A DNA stretch of 64,000 nucleotides from Aliikangiella marina. Its GTDB lineage: Bacteria; Pseudomonadota; Gammaproteobacteria; Enterobacterales; Kangiellaceae. Under the pieces are notes generated by a model. It was given only the letters and a program-made list of their open reading frames with translations, made no database searches and was not told the origin of the DNA. The stretch is from NCBI RefSeq assembly GCF_007004765.1, contig NZ_VIKR01000003.1, forward strand, positions 62,001 to 126,000, read 5' to 3'. This document shows, piece after piece, positions 8,297 to 15,768 of this stretch. The translations under genes and the position numbers were made by a program. The stretch's first letter is position 1. The number at the start of each line of letters is the position of its first letter.

Positions 8297-9450
8297 TAGC
8301 ACTTCCTCAAGATTCACATGACCAACAGTTATGGATCGAAATTAATCGCCTCGAGTCAAGACTTCGTCAAATTGCTCGCCAACCGATCACCGAGAACATT
8401 CAGTCAAGCGATGAATTAAAAGCGCTAGCTTTCGAATTCGTGTATCAACAGTGGTTTGATGGTATTCACGGTGGTTTCTATCATTTGATACATGAAGTCT
8501 GTCAGTTTAGCTGTTATCAAAATGCATTGATAGCGAGAGCTTTACTCAATGTCGATCGAGTTGTGTTAGATGGTCAACTTCGATTTGTCGGACTTAATAT
8601 CCTTAACAACTTAGTTATTCATCATTTTGATCCGAGTCGAGGACTATTTTTTGGTGATAGCATCTGTGGACTAAAAGATTCTCCCATATGCTATGCGGAA
8701 GAAGAAATTATAAAGATACTTGACGCAAATGAAATTAGGCTTTTTGGTGAGCTAACGGGAAATTTTTCTACTTTAATTGACGAAGAACGCTATTATATTT
8801 CTCGCTTTACACAACCACTTAAAGTTGCAGCCAGTCGTGCGCAAATTGAGTATAAGCATGCGCAAATTCTAGAGTCAGTAATACGTAATAAACTCAACAA
8901 CTATTCAATTACGCAACAGAAATTTTCTGAGTTACCAGTGAGTTTAATTGAACAAGCAGAGATATTGGTTGTTCTCACGCAAGCAATTATTTTTAGCGAT
9001 CTTGCACAGTTTCAAGAAACAGTCGATAAGTTAACTCATTATATTCAAGCGAAGGTTAAAACAAATAATGAGATAGAAACTAAAATTGCTTCGCTTTATT
9101 CACTGACTTACACCAACCAAATAAAGATAGACTATGCGCTTCTAAATAAAATCGCGAACGATCTAATGATCCTATTGGACAGCGTTGAATTACAAAATAA
9201 TATTCTCACCTTGAGCGAGCAATCAAAATATTACCTGCGCTGCTTGCGAGTAATATTCGCTACAATTTTTAATAAAAAAGACGATTACCAATTGCTTGTT
9301 GAAAAGCTTATCGAGCTGCAATTACCGCTCCATTCTTATCGATTAATGGAGCCTAAAATTATTATCATTGATGACAACCTTGCAGGTCACAGTACAAAAC
9401 AATCGATATCCTCGCGTTATGACTCAAGATTGATGGTTTTTCATATTTAG
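8266..9450 (+). CDS. YyaL-like (thioredoxin-less) helical-barrel protein, uncertain
   Basis: A 394-residue protein of unknown function. Its first half (FDGIHGGFYHLIHEV, QNALIARALLNV, HHFDPSRGLFFGDS, CYAEEEIIKILD) follows the order of motifs in the alpha/alpha-barrel part of YyaL/DUF255 proteins (GGF..., YDNALL..., GGFYS..., WT.EEI), but the N-terminal thioredoxin domain of that family is absent. The second half looks degenerate. No signal peptide is present. The only reasonable start is TTG at 8266, inside the last 31 bp of the diguanylate cyclase gene; no ATG or GTG occurs in frame for about 60 codons. The overlap argues for co-translation with the cyclase. The family link is my pattern reading and needs a profile search. 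Confidence 0.5.
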   Translation: MLSTSQDKQLIALPQDSHDQQLWIEINRLESRLRQIARQPITENIQSSDELKALAFEFVYQQWFDGIHGGFYHLIHEVCQFSCYQNALIARALLNVDRVVLDGQLRFVGLNILNNLVIHHFDPSRGLFFGDSICGLKDSPICYAEEEIIKILDANEIRLFGELTGNFSTLIDEERYYISRFTQPLKVAASRAQIEYKHAQILESVIRNKLNNYSITQQKFSELPVSLIEQAEILVVLTQAIIFSDLAQFQETVDKLTHYIQAKVKTNNEIETKIASLYSLTYTNQIKIDYALLNKIANDLMILLDSVELQNNILTLSEQSKYYLRCLRVIFATIFNKKDDYQLLVEKLIELQLPLHSYRLMEPKIIIIDDNLAGHSTKQSISSRYDSRLMVFHI

Positions 9451-9504
9451 TATTCTCAAGTAGGGACTCTCTAATCACCGAAACGTTTTAATTCGCTGAA
9501 AAAC

Positions 9505-9512
9505 TAGTACTA
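9505..9512. promoter_or_regulatory. TAGTACTA palindrome before the acyl-CoA synthetase gene
   Basis: An exact TAGTACTA lies 87 bp before the synthetase start codon (last base of motif to first base of ATG). The same palindrome stands at nearly the same distance before three other genes of the hydroxybutyrate/CoA group (12473, 28824, 35669). A plausible -10 element (TATGAT) is at 9547-9552. I read it as an activator or repressor site of a shared regulator, possibly the CrbR-like protein encoded at 12564. Confidence 0.5.
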
Positions 9513-9598
9513 AAGTTGAGTTGCTTAATGATGATAAATTATCCAGTATGATTGAGATTCTCTCGAATCATTAGCGTTTAATTTTGAGAAGCTATTTC

Positions 9599-11152
9599 AT
9601 GTCATTCTTTATTGATAACCACATAACCATCAGTCGCCTCATATCATGGCATGCAAGTTGGAGAGAGGCGGAACCGGCGATTATTTTTAATCATAAACAG
9701 ACCTCATGGTTGGAGTTACATTTACGTACCAATCAGTTGGCTAATGTCTTATTGGATAAGGGGCTCAATAAAGGACAGCGCGTTGTTATATTAATGGAAA
9801 ATTCGGCGTCGATGTTGATTGCAATGTTTGCTACCCTCAAAGCCGGTTTGAGCGTGGTACCAATTAATCTGAATATTTCCGACGAAACCTTGTTTGCCCA
9901 AGTCAATGACGCTAAAGCATCGGCAATTATCGCTTCGGAACAACAGGCACAACGGATAAACTCACAGCTCAATGCTTTTTCAACGTTACAAACTTTCTTA
10001 AAATTTAGCTCATCTGATGAACAAGATAATTGGCAATCCCTAAATAGTCTTCTGGTTAATGCGAGTATGGAGTCACCAAGTGTAACTATTAATAGGGATG
10101 ACGAATGTATTGTTATATATAGTTCAGGGACTACCGGTATTCCAAAAGGAATTGTTCATAATCATGGAGCAAGACTGGATTGGGCGTATGATTTGTCTAT
10201 TGCACTCAAATTTCATTCGGGTGCTACTACCATTTGTTCGCTTGGGCTTTATTCAAACATTAGCTGGGTTTCCATGCTCACGAGTTTGTTAACTGGCGGA
10301 AAGTTGATTATTCAAGAAAAGTTTTCTGCCGAGGAGTTCATTCAATTAGTTGACCGATACCAAGTAACGCACTGCGCTGGTGTACCGATTCAATATCAGC
10401 GTGTTTTTGATAATAAGCATTTTTCGCCGAAAAAGGTACGCTCTTTAACAATGCTAATGTGCTGCGGATCAGCGATGAGTGATAGTCTCAAGCGGCTAAT
10501 TGGTGAGCACTTGGAGTGCGATCTGATTGAGCTTTATGGTCTAACAGAGGGGGTCATCACGACCTTGGCGCCGGAATATCGCAAGAGAAAGCCAAACTCG
10601 GTCGGTAAGCCATTACCGGGTCTCGAATTAGCAATCTTAAGCGATGAAGACAAGATGCTCGATAATCATGAACCCGGAGAAATTATTTCTCGTGGACGAA
10701 CGATGATGGTTGGTTACCTTAATCGTGCCGACGCTGATAAAAGCGCAAGTTGGCAGGATATTCAAGGTAAGGTGTGGTTTAGGACAGGTGATATTGGAAA
10801 GATAGACAAAGATGGTTTTTTATATTTAGTTGATCGAAAGAAAGACATGATCATCTCCGGTGGACAAAACATTTATCCACAAGATCTCGAGAAAATTCTT
10901 TTACAACATAATGCGATCGATGAAGCGGCTGTAATCGGGGTAACCAGTGAAAAATGGGGAGAAACACCTTTGGCTTTAGTGGTGAGCAAAGTCAGTTTAG
11001 ACCTCAGTCTTTTGTGTGATTGGGCGAACAAACAATTGGGTAGACAACAGAAAATCGCTAAAGTTGAGCAGGTAACTAGCCTTCCTCGTAATCCAAATGG
11101 CAAACTAGAGAAGAAAAAAATACGAGATTCTTATGCGCATTATCAACTTTAG
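9599..11152 (+). CDS. Acyl-CoA synthetase (AMP-forming, class I adenylating)
   Basis: A 517-residue adenylate-forming enzyme that activates a carboxylic acid with ATP and CoA. All hallmark motifs are present: the P-loop YSSGTTGIPKG (about residues 177-187), YGLTEG, WFRTGDIGKIDKDG, the hinge DRKKDMIISGG, and the catalytic Lys in NPNGKLEKKK near the C-terminus. Chain length of the substrate cannot be read; a short or medium acid such as acetoacetate is suggested only by the neighbours (thiolase next, PHB locus further on). The ATG at 9599 follows GAGAAG at a spacing of about 8; the TTG at 9584 lacks this. The gene and the thiolase probably form one transcript (86-bp gap). Confidence 0.85.
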   Translation: MSFFIDNHITISRLISWHASWREAEPAIIFNHKQTSWLELHLRTNQLANVLLDKGLNKGQRVVILMENSASMLIAMFATLKAGLSVVPINLNISDETLFAQVNDAKASAIIASEQQAQRINSQLNAFSTLQTFLKFSSSDEQDNWQSLNSLLVNASMESPSVTINRDDECIVIYSSGTTGIPKGIVHNHGARLDWAYDLSIALKFHSGATTICSLGLYSNISWVSMLTSLLTGGKLIIQEKFSAEEFIQLVDRYQVTHCAGVPIQYQRVFDNKHFSPKKVRSLTMLMCCGSAMSDSLKRLIGEHLECDLIELYGLTEGVITTLAPEYRKRKPNSVGKPLPGLELAILSDEDKMLDNHEPGEIISRGRTMMVGYLNRADADKSASWQDIQGKVWFRTGDIGKIDKDGFLYLVDRKKDMIISGGQNIYPQDLEKILLQHNAIDEAAVIGVTSEKWGETPLALVVSKVSLDLSLLCDWANKQLGRQQKIAKVEQVTSLPRNPNGKLEKKKIRDSYAHYQL

Positions 11153-11238
11153 TAAAAGCAAGATTCAATGCCTTTTCGAGTCAAAGCTATGTTAAGTCAA
11201 AGTTATATCGAGTCAAAAAAAACAGCTGAGAAACCGTC

Positions 11239-12426
11239 ATGAATCATTCTGTCTATATTCGGAATAGTTACCACACCCCCTTCAAGATGCTTCCAGAAGA
11301 AACGCTGTATAGTTTGTATGCTAAAGCCTTGATTGAAGTCATTGAAACTAGTGAGTTTAGTATCGATGATGTTGATGCCGTTTTCGTTGCAAACTATAGT
11401 GGTGGGAGTTTTAATCAGCAGGAACATATAGCGCCTTATGCTGTGAACATAGGCCCTCGATTACGCGGTAAGCCGATGTATCGAGTTGAAGCGGCTTGTG
11501 CGTCCGGTGCAAGCGCAGTCGACTTAGCCAATATGGCCATTTATTCTGGAAAGATCGACACTGCGGTTGTGATTGGAATCGAGAAAATGACCCAGCTAGA
11601 CACGTCAGGCGTCACTTCAGCTCTAGCAAAAGCTTCTTATTTTCCGAGTGAGGGAGGCATGGGTTTTTCTTTCCCCGCCTTGTTCTCAGAATATGCGAAA
11701 GGGTGGCTAAAACACTATCAGTTTTCAAACGAACAGCTTCAATATTGGTTAGCATTAATCAGCAGCAAAGCTTATTCTCTTGGCGCGCAGAATCCACTCG
11801 CCCAACTTCGTACTGAAAGGACTGTTGAAGAGTTACTTGCTTTACCGGATAACAAAAATCCTGAAATTGCCTCGCCATTGAGACTCCATGATTGCTCACC
11901 CATTAGTGATGGTGCTGCGGCAATCATCCTTAGCCGTCACCAACCTATTGAAAAAAGGGTTAGGTTAGCCGATATTGAGACTTGTTGTGATTATTTAAAT
12001 ATTATTGAAAGCAAAAAGCCTAATCACCAGCTAGAGGTCGCTACTCAGGCAATAGACACTATTTTGTCGAGAAACAAACTCTCTATCAACAACATCCAAT
12101 TTGCTGAAATTCATGATTGTTTCACCATTTCTGAATTATTGATGTACAGCGCGCTGGGAATTGCTAAACCCGGCAGAGAATTCCAAGCCCTAGAAAGTGG
12201 TGATGTATTGCCCGGTGGAAAGTGTGTCGTGAATCCGTCAGGCGGGCTAAAATCAAAAGGACACCCCGTGGGGGCGACAGGCGTTTCGATGCATGTACTG
12301 GCTTATCGCCAACTGATCAACGAAGCCAGCGGCTATCAAGTCGAAAATGCGGAAAACGCAATAATTGTCAATTTGGGCGGTAGTGCAGCGACCAATGTCG
12401 TATCATTAATATCGCGAGAAGAATAA
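11239..12426 (+). CDS. SCP2-type thiolase (acyl-CoA acetyltransferase family)
   Basis: A 395-residue thiolase-fold enzyme. The acyl-accepting Cys is C87 in EAACASGAS; the second catalytic box is HDCF at 292-295, and GHP is at 341-343 in KSKGHPVGATG. The C-terminus reads VNLGGSAA and lacks the CxG cysteine of classical thiolases, which together with HDCF marks the SCP2/SCP-x subgroup. It would cleave (or form) a 3-ketoacyl-CoA, giving acetyl-CoA. It follows the acyl-CoA synthetase on the same strand, so the two could activate and split a keto acid. Substrate is inferred from context. Confidence 0.83.
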   Translation: MNHSVYIRNSYHTPFKMLPEETLYSLYAKALIEVIETSEFSIDDVDAVFVANYSGGSFNQQEHIAPYAVNIGPRLRGKPMYRVEAACASGASAVDLANMAIYSGKIDTAVVIGIEKMTQLDTSGVTSALAKASYFPSEGGMGFSFPALFSEYAKGWLKHYQFSNEQLQYWLALISSKAYSLGAQNPLAQLRTERTVEELLALPDNKNPEIASPLRLHDCSPISDGAAAIILSRHQPIEKRVRLADIETCCDYLNIIESKKPNHQLEVATQAIDTILSRNKLSINNIQFAEIHDCFTISELLMYSALGIAKPGREFQALESGDVLPGGKCVVNPSGGLKSKGHPVGATGVSMHVLAYRQLINEASGYQVENAENAIIVNLGGSAATNVVSLISREE

Positions 12427-12472
12427 TTATTTCAGACACTTAGCGTAAACAAACAATGAATAAGTAAAACAT

Positions 12473-12480
12473 TAGTACTA
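12473..12480. promoter_or_regulatory. TAGTACTA palindrome before the CrbR-like regulator gene
   Basis: An exact copy of TAGTACTA ends 84 bp before the ATG of the response regulator at 12564. It is the second of four intergenic copies at near-identical spacing. If the regulator binds it, this copy would give autoregulation. Confidence 0.5.
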
Positions 12481-12563
12481 AGGTCCTATAGCGAATCAAT
12501 GACAATTTGCGGTAAATAGGATTAAATAGTGATTAAACCCTAGCTGTTGGGCTAAGAGATATT

Positions 12564-13229
12564 ATGCAAACAAAAGTTATTGTCGCTGATGATCATCCCC
12601 TTTTTAGAGAAGCGATGAAACAGGTCCTTCCACAATTGATTGAGGATTGTCAGGTCATCGAGGCGGAAAGTTTTTATCAATTAGAACAATGCCTTGCCGA
12701 TAACCCCGATACTGACTTAGTTTTGATGGATTTACACATGCCTGGAAACAAAGGGTTTGTTGGACTTAATTTGATTAAATCTGAGTATCCAGCTGTCGCG
12801 GTGGTAATGGTTTCTGCAACCGAAACGGCACAGATTGTTCATCGAGCTTTTACATTTGGGGCTTCCGGGTACATTCCCAAATCATCGCCTTTTGATGTCA
12901 TAAAGACCGCTATCAGTAGCGTGATGTTGGGCGAAACCTGGATGCCTGAGGCGCTCGCAAGGGAAGTACAGATTGCCCAATCAGAACAAGATGATTTTGC
13001 TGAAAAAATCACTTCATTGACGCCGCAACAATTTAAAGTACTTACGATGATTGCGGATGGTCAGTTAAACAAACAAATCGCTTATGATCTCAATATTCAA
13101 GAAACCACCGTCAAACATCATGTTTCCTCGATCTTGAGAAAGTTGAATGTCATCAATCGAACCCAAGCTGGGGTGCTATTTAATCAACTTGAAGTTGAAG
13201 ATAGTGCTCAGCAGATTGCTGAAGGCTGA
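12564..13229 (+). CDS. NarL/LuxR-family response regulator, CrbR/ErdR-like
   Basis: A 221-residue two-component regulator. The receiver domain has the acidic pair D9-D10, the phospho-acceptor D56 in LVLMDLHMPG, and the conserved Lys in GYIPKSSP. The C-terminal LuxR-type helix-turn-helix spans about 150-210 (LTPQQFKVLTMIADG, NIQETTVKHHVSSILRKL). The receiver, especially ADDHPLFREA and FGASGYIPKSSP, resembles CrbR/ErdR, the partner of SLC5-domain hybrid kinases (CrbS/MxtR) that controls acetate and alcohol use. Such a kinase is encoded at 23898-27401. The pairing is inferred. A TAGTACTA palindrome lies in the promoter region. The ATG has AGAG about 7 nt upstream. Confidence 0.83.
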   Translation: MQTKVIVADDHPLFREAMKQVLPQLIEDCQVIEAESFYQLEQCLADNPDTDLVLMDLHMPGNKGFVGLNLIKSEYPAVAVVMVSATETAQIVHRAFTFGASGYIPKSSPFDVIKTAISSVMLGETWMPEALAREVQIAQSEQDDFAEKITSLTPQQFKVLTMIADGQLNKQIAYDLNIQETTVKHHVSSILRKLNVINRTQAGVLFNQLEVEDSAQQIAEG

Positions 13230-13266
13230 GTACTTGAACACCACGCACTGATTATCTTTAGAAACG

Positions 13267-15393
13267 CTACCCAAGGGCTTTAAGTAGCAATTTTTGATAG
13301 ACTTTTTCTTTGCTGTTTTGCGGGTTGTCTAGGTTCATTCGTTTTAAATGTGATTGGTATTTAGATTTTTTTCCTGTTGAGAAAATGGCAGACAGCAAAA
13401 ATTGATAGAACTTTATTTTATTCGATTGCAGCGCTTTCAGCTTTTTAAGACCTTTACCAATTTCTAGTTCTTCCTGAGTAAAATCATGACCTAATGGAAA
13501 AGGCTTAAACAGCCCTTGCGATTTAAAGGCTTTTAGAACTGGTAGATACCGTTGGGGATAGTTGTTTGTAAAACGTTTATCAAGTTGAAAGTTGTTAGGC
13601 AACTTATTGGCTTTTTTAGCTTGCGAAATAAGCATTGCTTGAAATCGAGAGTCCGCGATTTGGATCAAGGCTGACGCTACTTCCTCATCCGTTTTGCTGC
13701 GTAAATCAGCGATCCCATACTCTGTTATAACAATGTCGCGCAAGTGACGAGGAATGGTACAGTTAGCATAATTGAATACGATATTTGATTCTAATTTACC
13801 CTCGGCATTAGTGCGAAAACTGCGTAATTGTAATACTGAACGGGCGTCAGGAAGTTCATGCGCCATGGCGACAAAATTATATTGTCCACCAACGCCACTA
13901 ATTTGATTGTAGTCTTCGAGTGCGTCAGAGCAAGCTTGCCCATTGAGTGAGACTTTCATGCAAGTATTGATAAAACGCCCATTAACTCGTTGTAGTCTAT
14001 CAATTTCTTCGTGACCGTAGAGTTGATTAATTTGGGATATCTTTCTCATGCGGAATAGTTTGCGTTCTTCTACAGGTAAGTCTTTCAAAAAGTCGTAAAA
14101 AGACCGTGGTCCTAAGAAAAAACCGCCATGAGCAACCGCGCCATTTCTCAATCGTTCGCCAATCACTAAATTGCGATCAAGTTCATGAATATCATTACTC
14201 AGAATTTGATTATCTTGAGTAATGAGACGACCTTCTTGAAAGTTAATGCCTGAGCGAATGATGCCGTATTCTTTTAAAAATTCGACGTCTTCGATAGATA
14301 GTTTCTGTGAAATGGCTTTATGCTGTTGAAGTACATCGAAAATTGACTCATCAAATTCTTCGGATATTTCTCCCTCGTTGAGAAGTCGTTGCAGGATAAC
14401 TGAGTCGTAAACTTTTTTCTTAAGAATACCTTTTTGATACAAAGAGGCAAAGCTATCGACTAGCATTTCAGTCGACGCGAAAAGGCCAATATTAAATTCC
14501 TCGGTTTCACCACATTGCTCAATAACAGGAAATGAAAGTCGATCGATTTCAAGTTCTTTTAATACCTTTCGATAAAGGTCATTATTTTCCTGTCTTAATC
14601 CTAGCCCATATACGAGCGCATCGCCCAATGACCCGATACCAATTTGGATTTCTCCATTGTCCTTAATGAGCGAAGAAGCATGCAGTCCGATCATATAATC
14701 AACGTCGGGTATTGCCATTTTCGGTGGTGCGAAAACTGCGTAATCGAGTTCTCTGTTATCGACGAGTATGTCAAAGAAATTGAGTGGCACGATACTCTCG
14801 CCGTACATAAAGGGCAAGTCTTGATTAGTTTGTCCGATGGTGACAAATTCTCTACCGTTTGCCTTTAACAAATTAACAAGATCGATAGATATATCTGGAT
14901 TGCAACTTAAGCTTAAAACTGCTTCATCATCGATACTACCGTGACAAACTTGCTGACAAATAACATTGACACCCCGGTTAAACACATCTCTTGCAACATG
15001 GGTATAGTTAGATGAGAGGTAATTTTGTTGGCCATAAGCATTATCTTTAAATTGTCCGGCTTTGTAGTAAAACTCAATTATCTTGACGTTATCCGGTAAA
15101 CTTTGGTTTAAACGATCGTTTTCGAATGTCAAATTCGGATAATTTTTAAATACTCTTTGTAGAAATGGGCCCATAAACTGTTTTTCAATAAAGGACTTTG
15201 CCTTGGGAACTTGCAACGTAAGAGCGGTTAACAATGTAAAATTGATACTCGGGTCGTTTTTTGCTCTAAGGTATATCTCATTTAAAATATGATTAGCTTT
15301 ACCCGCCCCCAAAGGGGCTGCCATGATAATATTTTTTCCTACTGTCTGGATCAGTTTGTCAACGGCCGCTTTGGGGGAATCAAATTTATTCAT
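13267..15393 (-). CDS. Acetyl-CoA hydrolase/CoA-transferase family protein
   Basis: A 708-residue protein of the acetyl-CoA hydrolase / 4-hydroxybutyrate CoA-transferase family, which moves CoA between acids or hydrolyses acyl-CoA. The best family signature is ISGVGGQYNFVAMA in the C-terminal half, followed by DARSVLQLRSFR; GIGSLGDALVYGL lies in the middle. It is longer than the usual 430-500 residues, with an extended middle part and a basic C-terminal tail. I chose ATG at 15393 (MNKFDSPKAA), which has CAGAGAA about 7 nt upstream, over the upstream in-frame starts at 15456 and 15444. It converges on the response regulator gene. A role in making acetoacetyl-CoA or recycling acetate would fit the neighbours but is unproven. 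Confidence 0.8.
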   Translation of the reverse strand: MNKFDSPKAAVDKLIQTVGKNIIMAAPLGAGKANHILNEIYLRAKNDPSINFTLLTALTLQVPKAKSFIEKQFMGPFLQRVFKNYPNLTFENDRLNQSLPDNVKIIEFYYKAGQFKDNAYGQQNYLSSNYTHVARDVFNRGVNVICQQVCHGSIDDEAVLSLSCNPDISIDLVNLLKANGREFVTIGQTNQDLPFMYGESIVPLNFFDILVDNRELDYAVFAPPKMAIPDVDYMIGLHASSLIKDNGEIQIGIGSLGDALVYGLGLRQENNDLYRKVLKELEIDRLSFPVIEQCGETEEFNIGLFASTEMLVDSFASLYQKGILKKKVYDSVILQRLLNEGEISEEFDESIFDVLQQHKAISQKLSIEDVEFLKEYGIIRSGINFQEGRLITQDNQILSNDIHELDRNLVIGERLRNGAVAHGGFFLGPRSFYDFLKDLPVEERKLFRMRKISQINQLYGHEEIDRLQRVNGRFINTCMKVSLNGQACSDALEDYNQISGVGGQYNFVAMAHELPDARSVLQLRSFRTNAEGKLESNIVFNYANCTIPRHLRDIVITEYGIADLRSKTDEEVASALIQIADSRFQAMLISQAKKANKLPNNFQLDKRFTNNYPQRYLPVLKAFKSQGLFKPFPLGHDFTQEELEIGKGLKKLKALQSNKIKFYQFLLSAIFSTGKKSKYQSHLKRMNLDNPQNSKEKVYQKLLLKALG

Positions 15394-15768
15394 TATTATT
15401 CTCTGAGTCGATGTTAATTTTTGTTTCGCTGAAATCGATGTCATGACACCAAGCAAGACAGATTATTGATGATTATATAAATCTATCAAAGTTATTTTAA
15501 TTTTTACTTAGGTTGTTATTGATTCAAGTCAAAATAAGTCACTAACTAGCGCTATTTGGTTATTAAAACAAGTTAGCAAAATCATTTTTACTTGCAAACT
15601 CAACGATAATACTAGCAGTAAAAAAACTCGACACTCTGAGCCGAAATCGCGTTAATAAAAATGTAATTTTTCACACTGCGATAATTTGATATTGATCAAA
15701 TATACTCGTCATAAAACAGCTTTATGATCGCGCCGTAAATTAACCAACCCAATTCAAATAGGATAATT
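15394..15768. promoter_or_regulatory. Intergenic region with FNR/Anr-type box and promoter of the protease gene
   Basis: A 375-bp divergent gap. A perfect FNR consensus TTGAT-ATTG-ATCAA occupies 15686-15699. A -10-like TATGAT lies at 15723-15728, which puts the expected transcription start near 15735, about 42 bp from the centre of the box. This is the spacing of class II FNR-activated promoters. A palindrome TAGCGCTA stands at 15547-15554. The rest is AT-rich with no gene visible. Confidence 0.6.

Noticed and set aside
15547-15554. TAGCGCTA as a member of the TAGTACTA motif group
   Set aside because: Centre differs (GC for TA) and the distance to the CoA transferase start (about 154 bp) does not match the others.
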